From Paracentrotus lividus (taxonomy: Eukaryota; Echinodermata; Echinoidea; Camarodonta; Echinidae), in NCBI GenBank assembly GCA_940671915.1, contig CALNVZ010003429.1, positions 23,732,294 through 23,796,293 on the forward strand: DNA of 64,000 nt, in the 5' to 3' direction. The position numbers and the translations under genes were made by a program. Positions 24,583-37,914 of the stretch are shown here, in pieces. Below the pieces are notes generated by a model. The model was not told the origin of the DNA and did not search any database. It was given only the letters and a program-made list of their open reading frames with translations. Numbering within the stretch: the first letter of the stretch is position 1; each line of letters starts with the position of its first letter.

Positions 24583-24673
24583 GACACCTACACTCACTCA
24601 TGCACACAACCACACATACACTCTCTTTCATGCAGCACACATACACACATACACACACACGCGCACACAAATC

Positions 24674-24714
<41 letters not shown>

Positions 24715-24750
24715 ACACATACAAACGCGCCCCCACCCTCACACAGTAGG
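24583..24750. repeat. CA-rich microsatellite
   Basis: Imperfect then perfect (CA)n, the longest perfect run near 24678-24709. Confidence 0.9.
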
Positions 24751-26254
24751 AGGAAGCCGTATTCCCTGCTTGGGTTCGTGCCAATGGAACCAATATCCCA
24801 TAGATGGCGGTATTTCTTGTATTATGGAAGTGTATGTTGTGTGGTCTTATAAGTATGTTGGGCCTTCACCATTCTCATCATTAATTACTGCTTTGCAGAT
24901 CTGAAAGCGCCATCTTTATTATATTGGCACCCAATTTATTTTTCTCAGGATAGTAGGTGTATTGTAATCTGCCAGGAGAACTAATCTGGCCATACTCTAA
25001 TGTTGTTTTATGAGAATATCTTTCAAGTTATTTGTCCAGTGAGACCATGCATTACTGCAGTAGAGTCTACATGGGGCATGTATAATAAGCGAGTTTGCGA
25101 GTAATTTGAAACTGCGAACTATTTCAGTCCAAGATAATTTTTTTCCTTCAAATCACTCTTAATCTTTACACACTTGCTCTCGCTATCTCTCACTCCCTTA
25201 ATCACACGCCCACTCATAATAATTTCCCATTCTTAATCAACGAACATAAGAAAATAAGAAGGAAGATTCCAGGCCAAGCGATATTAAAGATTGTCCATAT
25301 GTTCAGCTCCACAGAGCCCTGTGGAATACCAGTTTATTAAAAAAAAATTTAATTGTACATATTTCATAAGCGCCATTAATATTAATAAATATTTCATTGT
25401 GTGTCATGCTGAACGGGCTACTCTGTATAAATATGAGAAATAGATAAATAAATAAAGATTTTCCATATGTTCAGCTTAGCGTCATAGAGCATTTTGTAAA
25501 CTTCAGGCTCGAAGATGTCATTTTTGGATCAATGCGAGAGGGGATGGAGTCATATACACATTTAAACCGAATCTAATATCTTACCTAGACCGTTCTAACC
25601 CACACTAAGATTTGTTGATAGGTAAAAGCTTTAAGATATTATATAGGGTAAATTGGGGTAAGTGGGACACTTAAGCATTTACGCAAGCATTAAAAAATAA
25701 AATAAAGTAGTCAATAAAGCAATCATATACCTCATTTTGATTTATTTAGATATAAACATTTTATAAATGTTTTGGTTAAAATTTCGCCAAATGAAGGTGA
25801 AGGTGACATTAATCATTACTACTCCATTGTCCCATTTACCCCGTCAAGTTGGAGTAAGTGGACAGCATAATACATGGAATAACATGTGGTTTAAAAGTGA
25901 GAAACAAAGATCTTCGTCTTCATAAACACTGTTTATACAACTGGAATATTGATCCTTGATGTATAAGAACTGATTACCAAACTAAACACAACAACAAAAA
26001 GAAAGTTCCCCTACTTCAGATATCAATAATTTTGAACCAGGAGGAATTTTAAAAATCTAATTATATGTCCATGTAGGAATTTAATTAACTACAATGGGAA
26101 TAAATTAAGAAAATATCATCAAGTCATGCTTCAGTAAGCAATGTGTTGAATGCAAAAATGTCATTTTTTTGAAGTTCGCAAGCCTAAATGGTAAATTTGA
26201 TCATATAGCTCCGATCGTCTCATCTCGCTTCTCCCCACGATCGCGATTGTATAG

Positions 26255-26302
26255 AGGAATGACGTCATTGCTCAAAGGCTAACGATGACGTCATGGTTAT
26301 CC
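26255..26302. promoter_or_regulatory. Paired TGACGTCA palindromes
   Basis: Two perfect CRE octamers lie about 27 bases apart. No gene start is nearby, so they are probably not functional here. Confidence 0.2.
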
Positions 26303-27186
26303 ATTGTGTCACAAGGTGCATATCTGTGGTATTATTCTTTGCTTATATACCAACAATAATTACGCACTTAATTGATATTAATTTTTTATATGTCTTTAAA
26401 ATCATGAAACGGTGTGCTGTTGTCAATATTTTGGTTAAATGACTTAAAGTTAAAAGTACAGTCCAAAAACCCCTCTGTGAATAATCGATTAGTCCAGTTA
26501 TGAATATTTATTAGGTTTGCTTTTTTCACTCCAATACTTTCTCTGGCCAAGGTACTGTGGACTTTTTTTTTATAGATATTGCTATTATCAACAATCAGAA
26601 CTGATCTATACTATTTGGGCGTGTCACTGTATAATCTTCCCGACTTATAAGTGACCTCTTGCCTTTAGGGCAGCGTTCAAAGTCGGACATATTCTACACG
26701 TATTATTAATGCATTGCATCCATAAACGGATAGTTCGGAGACGAATTTGATCCAAAATATTATTTTCATTTTGTACACCCATGCATTATACCATTAGGAG
26801 AGAAATTACACTCATCTGAAAGTGATATTGATGGTCCATGTATTGGGAAACGATATGAGATGCTTAGTCCTAGATAAACATCTACCAAAGTGGTCTTTCC
26901 TGCGACAGCCCCCCCCCCAATATACATATAAATAAACAAAAGTATATTTCAGGCCAGAGTTGAGATCTGACCCTAGACAGTATAGCCTTCTCGTATAGTC
27001 TCATCAAGAACCTTTAAGGGCCCTAGCGGTGGACGAAGGAAGTCGCACGGGAACCGTATTGTAAAGGGCCTGTCAATATTTCATTTGGAGGACTCACTGA
27101 AAAACACGGGCGGAGCCTGCTCGGATACCGGCAGAAACCTATACGGCTACCGGCAGAAACCCGCTCGGGTCCCATTGGTGATCAAA

Positions 27187-27292
27187 GGCCCGATTCAAAA
27201 CGTGGTTTAGTTAGTCCATGGTCTAAATCCGTGTTTAAACCCCTGATTTAGACCATGGACAAACTAAACACGTTTGTGATTCGGCCTAAGGG
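27187..27292. mobile_element. Short foldback element (about 105 bp)
   Basis: GGCCCGATTCAAAACGTG, TTTAGTT and GTCCATGGTCTAAATC pair with GATTTAGACCATGGAC, AACTAAACACG and GATTCGGCC. Arms of about 45 bp with few mismatches; it would fold into a long hairpin if transcribed. Confidence 0.65.
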
Positions 27293-28760
27293 TTTCTACG
27301 CTCCTACCGGGTTGAGAAAAACGCCGGGAAAAATCGAGAGCACACACTCGATCTTCCCGGCTCCCCTACATTTAAAGTAAACTACTGGAAAAGTTCCTGA
27401 TTGCACCTAAAATCGAAGGGAGTCGGACGGGATCCGCACGTAAGTTTTAAAGTGTCTTTTTTACTCACCGTACGGACCCCGGAATAGAAGCTTTTGGGGA
27501 AAGGAGATATATGCACAATAGTGGCTCATTCCAAGTCGCTCTGAGGATAAATCTCGTGCGAAAAAAATTTGGAACCACACTGTAGAGAATTATCAAAACG
27601 ACTGATTCCCTCGCCGTAGGGCCCTGGCCACGAACTGTGATCGAGGCATTAATAAAAACCCGTGGGGACACTTAAGAATTTACCTAAGCATTATAAATTA
27701 AAGCAATCATATATCTCATTTTGACGTTTAGTTAGATATAAACGTTTTAGAAATGTTTTTGTTAAAAATTCCTCCAAATGAAGGTCAAAGTGACATATTA
27801 ATCATTACGGTCCATTGTTCCACTTACCCCGACAATTGGGGTAAGTGGTACATGCAATGGATTGTGATATATAACAGTGCGAAATGAAGATCTGTCTTTG
27901 CAAACTTCATTTATACATTGAAATACTAGTGAAATTGGTGCATCCCACTTTCCCCAAGCATGTGGGGTAAGTGGGAGAGTTAATTAAAACAATTGCTTCA
28001 ATCTTTTGTTGCCATCATATTTCATTTATATTATTTCCTAGTTTAAAATTTATTTTGTGAACAATTTCAATGCACGTTACCCTAAAACAAAATTGATCTG
28101 GGAAACACAAAGACCAGTTTGCATACGTGTGTATTTTCAAAATTAGCTATGTGACAATCGTTTATTTCAAGACGTGTGATGTTACAGATTTTAACGATTA
28201 TTTTTCCGGTAACTGTAAATATTTCCTAAACAGGCTTTTAATTTGTTGCTAGATGTATGTTTATTCACGCCAAACTAGTTCCTCCACTAAGGTAGGTCTC
28301 AATCATATGCTATATGCAATTCCCCAAAGTGTCCCACTTACCCCAATTTACCCTAAAAGTTAGTCTTATAAATATTTACCTATGGGTAACTTTCTACATA
28401 TAAATACATGTTGAAATGGCATATTTCAGCATAAAATAGCCATATTGATTGATATAGAAGAACCGAAAAGGGAAAGGTACTTGTTTTGCAAATAAGTTAA
28501 CGCAATTATTGCCCAATGAATATTTGATTATCAGAAGCATAAGTTATACATGTTATAGCATTGTAATGGGCACAATTTTTTTGAATAATTAAGTAATGTA
28601 GAGTTAAGAATGATTATAAAACTATTCTAATAACTTTACCTAAACATAATAAAAACAATTACAAAAATCCGATGTAAAAATTCCTAGATATGTGCACATC
28701 CGTGTCTTAGTTATAGATGTCACACCCACTCAAGATCTAAATGAAATGTTATAATCAATT

Positions 28761-28945
28761 TTATGACATCTGCCGAAGCTCTAATGCTTCACCAGCATTT
28801 GTTTGTTCATTTTTTTAAGGTCCTGGTATATACTGGTAATGTTTGTGACGTCAGAGTTTGGTAGGGGTCTTTATCGCTCAAACCCTCTATTTCATGTACC
28901 CCGGAAGCTTTTCACAGTCACTTGAGTAGATCATCAGTTTCTGTG
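28761..28945 (-). pseudogene. Second tail unit downstream of the gene C stop
   Basis: Homologue of 40396-40209, with codons for IEGLSDKDPYQTL-like sequence but with small length changes (for example one T lost in TACATTGAA) that break the frame. It shows the extra tail unit was present before the segmental duplication. Confidence 0.5.
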
Positions 28946-29023
28946 TTATCAAGTCAAACACCATTTTAAATTTAATTTTATGGCAACTGTTGAAGCTCGT
29001 TCGTTTCACCAGCATTGGTTTGT

Positions 29024-29411
29024 TCATGTTTTTAGGTCCTGGTACATACTTGGTAACGGTCGTGATGTCAAGGTCTGGTAGGGATCTTTATCGCTCAAAG
29101 CCTCCATTTCTGTGTATTCCGGTTGTTTATCATTATCATCCTCATCATGACCATTAGAACGAAATTGGAGGAGTGACGTATCATACATTGGACTGGGTAA
29201 CGGTCGTGATGTCAGGGTCTGGAAGGGATCTTTATCGCTCAAAGCCTCCATTTCTGTGTATTCCGGTTGTTTATCATTATCATCCTCATCATGACCATTG
29301 GAACGAAATTGGAGGAGTGACGTATCATACATTGGACTGGGTCTCTCTGGGTCTACTTCAGTGATTACCGGTGGTATGTTGACGTCGTTTGCTTGCTTAG
29401 AGAAAAGTCGC
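29024..29411 (-). CDS. Gene C: ITAM-type receptor tail exon with internal duplication
   Basis: 388 nt, acceptor TTTTCATTAG, stop TGA at the same place as gene B. It starts RRLFSKQANDVNIPP like gene B. A 144-bp (48-residue) unit from SPMYDTSL to SRPLP is repeated exactly in frame. The unit carries YTEM-(8)-[F/Y]QTL: Phe replaces the second Tyr in the first repeat, and Met replaces Ile in both. The last part, SMYQDLKT, keeps an ITIM-like match. The membrane exon expected about 1.6 kb upstream would fall at the sequence gap; no MAM exon for this gene was found between 31.1 and 39 kb. Confidence 0.75.
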
Positions 29412-29942
29412 CTAATGAAAAAGGACAAATTTATAAACATCTACATTTTAGATAGCAAACAAGGAATCTTTTAATTTTTCCTATTGACAATGATCAAAAA
29501 GTTCCCGAATGCAGCTCACTGCCGTCTAATTCTGTCCCCGAGAATCCTCCGGTTCACTCATGCTAATTTATTTCAAGGTAGTATAGAGCGTTTGAAGCAC
29601 AACACAACACGCTCATTTGGTGAGGCAGTATGTGCAGATAACCCATGAAACAGTTTTCATCAGATATTTTACAACTTTTTCTGTTCAAACGAGTACAAAG
29701 CATTATTCATGGCATGAAAGACAGAAATAGGGTAAGAAAAGCATTATGTAACAATTGTATGATGTCTCATCTAATTCATTGAAATATGGGTATCGAATGT
29801 CAAATGCTTATACCAGATATGTTTTGGGGATGTTAACTACCCCAGAATTCATTGTACAATACCTCCATGCGGATGCTCTTGATGTTGTGCTGTTTGGGCG
29901 CTAGAAATGGACCAAAAGTCCACATTACTTTTTAGTTCCGCC

Positions 29943-30745
29943 TTTTTTCACATCTTGACTTGAAAGACACTAAAACAGTTTTATTCAAACTAATAATATA
30001 TTTATTTATTGTTCAGCGCTAGTTTTATTGGACATTTGTTTCACTTCAAAACTTGTACTTAACTAACAATAAAGCTGGTTTCGGTCTTATTCTGAAATAA
30101 TGAATGAGCAGAAACTAAAGGAGTAGTTCGAGTTTAAATATAGAATGAATCATATTAGGCCAAGTGGTATAGTGACAGTTTTTCTTTTATGTTTCGAAAG
30201 TGGGGGATTTCGAATGCATTTATTTGGTGTTGTTATGGTATGCGCGTTGACGTTGATGTTATTAATTGCAGTTATACAGTGCATCCCGGAAAAAGAGGAT
30301 CCCGAATATTTAGTCATTATCTCCGTGAAAGCACGCAAATAATGATATATCAAATGAAGTTTATCCTCCTTTCTTTTGGCATCACATGACTTTTGAAAGA
30401 GCCAGGAAAAGAGAAGCAAGAATTGTAAAAAAAAGAAAAAAAGATTGGCTTTATTCATCATATCTCCAATTGACAGTAAATACAAATATAATTCTTAAAA
30501 AAAAAAAAAAAAAAAAAAAAAACAATTATTATTATTATTATTCATTTTGGCGTCACCTGTGCCATGGAAGGCGAAAAGCGAACTGAATCACTGTTACCCG
30601 CAGGTCTCTCCTCCCAATATAACTGATTGGGGGTATGCCAATGTATGTATTATTGATTACATCTGCGCAAAGTGGTTTGACATTAAAATTTCACAATTCC
30701 CTTGTACCCACCTATGCGTAGGCTCATTTGTATTGTATATTTGGT
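29943..30745. repeat. Unrecognised 800-bp insertion in duplication copy 1
   Basis: Present between otherwise matching flanks and absent from 41240-41265. It holds a 26-A run (30497-30522) with (TTA)n and no convincing coding frame. It may be a mobile element, but clear terminal repeats were not seen; a deletion in copy 2 is equally possible. Confidence 0.4.
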
Positions 30746-31041
30746 GTCAAAAGAACGAAGAAAAGATGGACTTTAAAATTATGCATTTAATATTACATTA
30801 TTGAATTGCATTCGCAGAGAAAAATGACTGACCATTCGAGCTTCGCTTTATCTAGGACACCCTAGAGAGACCAACTTCAGTTCGTAAAATTTGACCAAGG
30901 ACCTTTTTTGCTTTTTAAAGATTTGCGATTGGCGCTGTCGTACGAGTTATACGAATAACAGACTGGTGAATGCGTAGATGGTTTATTTTGGTTGGCTGTC
31001 TCGAAATTAAATTAATGACCATTATCTTCAAAGCTCATTCA

Positions 31042-31141
31042 NNNNNNNNNNNNNNNNNNNNNNNNNNNNNNNNNNNNNNNNNNNNNNNNNNNNNNNNNNN
31101 NNNNNNNNNNNNNNNNNNNNNNNNNNNNNNNNNNNNNNNNN
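31042..31141. other. Assembly gap (100 N)
   Basis: Exactly 100 N, the usual convention for a gap of unknown length. By alignment with copy 2 it begins within about 20 bases of where the gene C membrane-exon donor should lie, so real gene sequence is probably missing here. Confidence 0.95.
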
Positions 31142-34100
31142 AGAAGAGAGTCTGAATACAGAACCCAGCCAGTGGTGTGCTGTTGATTTCCGGTTCGGCA
31201 TAATGCGTTATATGACAGGCCTGCAAAAACACGGTAAAAAATCAAGTCATACCACCTCTGAAGGTAAGAAATGTAGATTTGACTAACTGTAGCAGTATCT
31301 GAATGCATAAATATAATACATTTCAAAATTACTGTTCAAAATATCTGCAGTGCAACATATAAATCAAGAACACAGTCCCATACCTAAATCTGCGTAGTAT
31401 TGTGACATCCATGATAAACGAGTTTCTTTGTATCCATGGCGGTAAGATACTCTCAATGTAGCCCATTAATACATGTAGAGAGAAACCATCTATGTTAACA
31501 AATACTCAATCTTGGAAATGACAAAAATAATGAAATTTAAATGTCCAAAATGAAAAGTCAATTAACAACAACTACCCCACTAACGCATAATATAGAACCA
31601 TCTAATCAAACTATATATTACATAATGACATTGTGATTCAAGAACCCAATCTCCGCATTTTGCTGAGACCACCATTCGGTCGTCCCACATCTCACGCAGA
31701 ACACCCATTCTCACACAAAATGACAAAAAGACAAATTAGATTTTACCATTGAGCCAAAACCCAAATATGCAGTTGCGCGCATCAATACCCGCAGTAGTCA
31801 AAGCGGGCAAATTACAAGATAGTTAACAAACACATGCAACATAAGGTTGCCGCCCGCCTCTTGAAATTACTAACTCACCGCGCACATGCGACAACGCCAC
31901 GTGCGCACTGCTTAACCAAAAGCGAAGCGATCTCACGCAAATTTTTGAACTGGCATCCGTGATCGTGCCATGAAGGCCTAGTTGTCAATAAAGTCACGAA
32001 GCCTATAATCAAGCCTAAACTGAAATAGGAACAGCACACACACAAAAGGTTCCTCCTTTCCCACCACACTCTCACACACAAAAACAGTCATGGCTTTGAG
32101 GCGAAATGGATGAATGCATCTCCATACGCACAATCATACCTCAATTTGTGGACAATAAAAGTCTCCTCAAAGTCTGTACTTTTAAAAATAACCAATTTTG
32201 GTCGTAGATGATTGTCGATTATGATCATGAAATCCAAGTGACAATATTACATTTACGAAGATAGAAAATCTGGCCCTAATAATGGCGAGTGTTAGTAAAT
32301 AAATCGCACTGAAATAACAGCTAAAACAAAGATAACATATCTGGTGCGTAGCAAACTATTATTAGTAAACTCTAGGCCCACCTGATGACAGAATCCACAG
32401 AGTTCAATAGACAATGTAGTCTATAACGATAAAAACGTTAAAGTATTGTTCCTGCCGCAGTCTCCTTCATGATATCTAGTCTGGAAAACAAACAAAGTTC
32501 CTATTGACATTAGGCCACAGATAGCAATTTATGCATCTATGCGCAGTACAGGAATACAGGACTACACATGCATATGTCCATGTGGGCAGAAGAAATATTA
32601 ATCATTTCAATGAAAGTGTTCAATCTGACTACATTTCCAGATGACAAGGAAAGAAAAGATGGAGGCTCCACACCATAAAGGAGTAAACCAACACCACCCT
32701 GGCGAGTCATGCCATGCGACTTCAATAGCAGTGCCTATGGTCTGTCCATGCCTTGACAGAAGAGGGTATTCAAATAACTAATTGAAATCGTCAATACATA
32801 TAAATAATAAATCCAAGCAAAAAAGACAAAATAAAAAAAAAAAATTTTAGCAAAAAAAAATCACAAACGAAAATCACAAATATGATCAGTCTCATGGCCT
32901 TCAATAATCTAGAAAGTCTCACACAAACTGCAAATACTGAAATAAATCAAATGGCCCTTGAAATCATTAAGATGGACATGTTATGATCACAACTAAAAAT
33001 GTTATAAAATTCTTTCATGTATTTCAAGAAAGGGAAATCAAACAGATACAAAGATCATGGCAATAAAACATGAACAACAGAAAGACTAAGCATTATAAAG
33101 AAAAATGTTCAATAAAGTGAACTTGTACTAGCTCTTTATGGTTAAGAAATGATAAAATCATTTTATTTAAAAGAAAAAAAAAGAAGATTACTAAACATTA
33201 GAGCACGCCCATTGACTTCAATATTTTTAAAATCTATTTATGTTACCTTATCTATTCTTCTCATGTCTCAAAAGACCTCATAGTCCTCGTAGAAAGAAGA
33301 AATATCTTACCACGTTAGCTACATGGCCATGTTGCTTGGCCACAAATTGACAAGAGTGAGTGAAAAATTATAATCATGTATTAGCCCTAGTATTTAGCAT
33401 ATCAACGGGCATTCAACACACTTGGTTAAAACTCTACACAAAAAGTAATAACTGGTAAAATGCTCAACAAATGTTAACATAAAGTTACAACAGCAAGAAT
33501 ACGTTACTAAAGAATCTGCACATTTAATGATGAAGTCTAAAGAGATTCCGATACAAATAAATAGAGATTACAAAGCAGTTAAGAACAAGATGCCACTGCA
33601 AGTGCATTATAGTCAATAGACAGAGGTTTCACATTTACCAAATAGAGCTAAACACAATGTAAAGTGCATTCAGAAGTAACAGTAGATTGAAAGTAAAAGA
33701 GCAAATGATGAAATGTTAATAAACATATGGAAAATAGAAACAAACAATGAAAAACACCAATTCATTGTCGATTTTTTTTTTTGTTCTCCACGCAGACTAC
33801 AATAAAGCGACAGTACCCCCACTTCCTAACACACACACACACATTCCTCTTGAGTTGTACTGTAAAGAACATGCAAGTACATGGACACGCATTAACAACA
33901 ACTCGACCAGGTATCCAGAGTCGAGATAACTGTTTGCGTATATTGACATCGATTCGCAAATGCACCATCCTACAGAATTCCTCACCACGCTAATGTTGGC
34001 TCGATTACTCCAATTTCTGCCAACCTCTCTGACCGAAAAAAACACCATCGACATTACACGCAAAAGTATCTCTTCGTTTGACCCGAACCAACATAGGCAT

Positions 34101-36890
34101 CGACAATAAGGTTGATAAACAAGAACGTTATGCCCCGCAGCATTTGATATGAATATCCATAATACGTTCTCCAGAACGCATCAGCATACGGGCGGTCCAC
34201 AGTCACTCAAGTGAAAAATGGAAAGCATTTCCTGGTCGCGTTTGCATCGCAATCTCTTTTTACAGTACTGAGTGAAAACTACTTCATTTGGTGAAAAGAG
34301 GCCTTGCGTACCTCTGCCGGCCTGGAGAAATGGTCATACATCAAGGAACAACATATCGACAAGCACCTTACAACCTGTTTCCGAAGAGGGTCTGGACGCC
34401 AACAGGAACGCACAAGGCAACGCGTCTGATCTGCCGACGACTCACATCCAATTCAATACACAATGAGAGATTCGAGATAATGACGAGGATCATTATCAGA
34501 TTAATGCAATTTTCCAATGCTCATCACAAATCTTAGCTAACAAGCAACCGCGAGTGATAATGCACAGCATGTAATCATACATGAATGTTCTCAATGGTTT
34601 CAAAATTGGATGTAAAATAACACGAAGTATTCCTACATGATCGCAAGATTAATGTGATTGATAATGCCTATTTGGGGCGGCAGAGTGGGTATTCCTACTT
34701 TGCATCAAAAAATTGAGTAATGAGCCCACCCACAACATCGGGATATACCAAGTAGCATCACTTACGTCAGGAATAGGGCCCAAGCATCGATCAAAATGGT
34801 AAAAGAAGCTATTCATCAGTGTTACCGCGTGTTGAGAGTAATAAAGTAAGCATAAACTCGCTCACACCACAATCTGTGAAATCGCAGTGCTTGATTGACT
34901 AATTTAAGTGGCCCGAGTGCAATCGGTCAAAACACTAGACGCATCAATCCTATCACAATGTTGCTACAATTGGTCAGAAATAGTCTGGACAGGGGTGCAA
35001 TTGTATCAAATGGATTTTCAGAAAAATACAAATCATCTCTTACTACCTGCCGCAAGGAGAGTAACTTAGAAACAGTCCTCAAACAAAAACACTCAAAAGC
35101 AGCAATCAGGGAGAGAAGAGCTTACTCTTCGACCTACACAGCGACATCGAATTCCACACAAGGAAAACCTGACTCTACAGGACAGAAATGATATCCCTCA
35201 ACAAATCTGGAGCAAGTAGATAAATCACAAGAAAGTGACAAGCAACAAGCAAAGTAAAAGCAAAATCGACAAAGCAAGGATGCTAAAACTCGTCATCAAG
35301 TGGGGGATTGAGTGTCAATGAGACAATGAAGAAGGACATCCAAAACCCCACTCAAAGATAATAGGCAAAAAGGTCCAACGTCCTATAATGAAATCAAGAG
35401 TTTGAGGAATGCCTCCAAAATTACAACTTCACTCTAATGACCATGAACAAGTACATCTAGTCACGATACAAGTACCCACAAGAAAGAGCGGAACAGAGAT
35501 ACATGTACAAAACATCCAGCCTGATGAAAGATATGTGCCAAAGAAAGGCAATATTAATTGTGTGTATGAAATGAAAGACAAACTTTGTGTCATATACAAT
35601 GTTAAATAAGTTAAAAAATAATGTAAATGATTCATGACACAAACTCCATACAAGTGTAAACAGTCGTGAAAAAAAAAATGTACAGTGGAAAAAAAAAATA
35701 GTGTGAAAGCTTTGCAAAATATTGGTACCAAATTGAAGCCAAAGATTCCTACTGAGCACTTTTGTTGTAAATCTTTCGAAAAACAGTATATGCAAAGTTT
35801 TCTGAGAGGAACAAACAAAATAATGCACTCTATTTCTTGAGTGCTGAATTCATGCCATATAATGCGAACTTGCACAAAAGCATGTACATTGTTGAAAAAA
35901 TAGATTTCTTCATTTGTAAAAAACGTCATAACTCAAAAATACAGCACAAAAATGCGAGAAAAAAATCAGAAGAAAAGTCTGATTTCCTGCTTTATGAAAA
36001 CCAAACATACCAGGCTGTGATAGTCTTCGCCCAAAAGAAAAATTTCGCACTAGCTGTTATCATCTATTGAGTATTATATTATTTGAAAGTTAAAGCCATA
36101 CATACTAATTGCTCTATACGCTTACACTTCCAGTGAGGTTAAACCGTAATAATGTCGTCCATAAATTACCTTAAAAGTCTTGATGTGTATGATATACATC
36201 AACCTCTGCCTAACAACATGCTAAGTCGAATAAATGCCATCGAGAAATTTCTTCGAAACAAATCTACTAAACCTGTTAATTACCTCTGTAACGTCAAATT
36301 CCTCCAAAACGAACCAGATTTGTTTCCCAAGAGATCGAGTCTTAGCAGAGTTACCTGTACGCAATACAGAGAGCCTTAGTATCAAACCGATAAGTAAAGT
36401 ACGTGCTACCAAAGATTATATGGTCTATCTAGAGTATAAGGGATACTCATGGTCCTAATATATCTTTGAAAGTATGAATGAACTATAGGGAAGGATGCTT
36501 CTTCCTGAAGAGGGAAATGTTGTTCGATCTCATAATTGGCAAGAAATGGAACAAAGTGCCTGAATGGACGAGGAAATCATGAATAAAATAAAACATCTGT
36601 GAACTATACTTACAAAAGTCTGAATTCTGATGATTTGTAGAAGTTTATATTGAATACAACAAGATCAAAGATTGTTATTAAATCAAGACATAACTGTTCT
36701 GGAGCGAGAAGAACATGTTAAACACATTCACATGAGATTACACATTTTTCTGCATTTTCCTGCATAGAATACAAAATATTACATGTAAAAATGTTTTAAT
36801 GAAAGTGTTTAGGAAGAACTTTAATGTGGTTGACATACTAAACTTTTTCAATTTTCATGTTCGGATTTTGTCATTGAAACTTATATTTAA
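31142..36890. other. Long stretch without a recognised gene
   Basis: No MAM, membrane or tail exon was found on either strand. Short plus-strand frames at 34895-35191, 35409-35609 and 36152-36458 have somewhat protein-like composition (for example LLPEEGNVVRSHNWQEME at about 36500), perhaps relics of a retroelement, but no domain is recognisable. Confidence 0.4.
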
Positions 36891-36895
36891 ACTGT

Positions 36896-37750
36896 AAACT
36901 GGTCCCAGTAATCCATAATGCTGAACGGTTCATAGGATGGAACACTGGTATCAACAGGAAAAACTGGTAAAAACCATTCACCTTAACGGATCAACTGGTA
37001 CCGGCACCAGTAAAGCAATTGGTCCCTCTACCATTGAAAACTGGTATAATTAACTGGATATGGTCCCAGTTAAGTCCCAAGTAAGGCTGAACTGTTTCAA
37101 TATGATTTGAAAACTGGTTTTAACTGGAATTAACTGACATGAAACCATTCACCCTTACGATCAACTGGTACCAGTAAACCAAGTAAGTCAACTGTATCAT
37201 TGGTCCTATGACCAGTGAAACCTGGTAATATTTAACTGGATTAATGTCCCAATTAATCCATAAGGCTGACTGGCAATAATGGATTTGAACACTGGTCAAC
37301 TGAATAACTGGTATGAAACCATAGTTACCCTACTGGAACACGGTACCAGTACCAGTAAGTCAACTGGAACAACTGGTCCTGTACCAGTTATAAATGGTAT
37401 ATTTAACTGTATTAACTGGTCCCATTAATCAGAAGGCTGAACTGGTTCAATATGGATTTGGAACAGGTTTCAACTGGAATTAACTGGTATTGAAACAGTT
37501 CAAACCTTACTGAATCAAACTGTACAAGTACCAGTAAGTCCAACTGAAACAACGGCCGTACCAGTTGAAACTGTATATAAACTGGTAATAAACTGGTCCC
37601 ATTGACAACTGCTTTTCACGGTTTAAATGATGTCCAGTTTATTCAATCATTCCAGGAAACCAGTGATCCAAATCCATATTGAAACCAAGTCACTTACTGG
37701 TCAACGGACCATACCAGTTAGTTTTAACGGTCTCAACTGTTTTTCGACCT
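36896..37750. repeat. Degenerate ACTGGT-rich satellite, unit about 160-180 bp
   Basis: Four to five units, anchored by GGTCCCAGTTAATCC-like then AAGGCTGAACTGGTT-like sequence at about 36902, 37062, 37244 and 37419. Each unit is packed with ACTGGT and its reverse ACCAGT, including the palindrome AACTGGTACCAGTA. The last part (37660-37745) runs in inverse orientation. Confidence 0.75.
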
Positions 37751-37914
37751 GGGTAAATTGATACGCCATGTATAGCCAGAAGGCTATTTAAATATAAAGA
37801 ATTGAACAATAAAAATCGTAACACCCCTGAATTTCTGGAAGAAGCCGACAGCGCTGTTCATAGGTTGACGGGTAATAAGCTTATTATGGCCCTTGATGAA
37901 TCTGAAAACGGTGC

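Larger units (their letters stand above)
25644..28355. mobile_element. TAGGGTAAATTGGGGTAAGT element, with inserted or duplicated interior
   Basis: Left end TAGGGTAAATTGGGGTAAGT at 25644, right end ACTTACCCCAATTTACCCTA at 28355, TA at the outer edge. The sequence just inside the left end (25665-25960) is repeated in the same direction at 27660-27930, so this is two copies or a partial duplication rather than one simple element. Hairpins CCACTTACCCC-GGGGTAAGTGG occur inside (27827-27851 and similar). No transposase was recognised. Confidence 0.55.
27648..31041. repeat. Segmental duplication copy 1 (gene C tail side)
   Basis: Direct copy of 39068-41515, diverged by substitutions as well as indels, so older than the 5.7-kb duplication. 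It includes part of a GGGGTAAGTGGGAC element, the extra tail unit and the gene C tail. It carries about 800 bp (29943-30745) absent from copy 2. It stops at the 100-N gap. Confidence 0.85.

Noticed and set aside
26255-26302. Paired CRE sites as a promoter
   Set aside because: No exon or transcription start nearby; similar TGACGTCA palindromes occur inside MITEs here, so a repeat origin is likelier.
35295-35320. AAGTGGGGGATTGAGTG, resembling a polypurine tract followed by a TG-starting LTR
   Set aside because: No second copy of the following sequence and no primer-binding site were seen nearby, so an LTR element is not supported.
35429-35929. 166-residue minus-strand frame rich in Phe and Cys
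   Set aside because: It reads through A-rich plus-strand sequence, has biased composition and no recognisable domain; probably chance.
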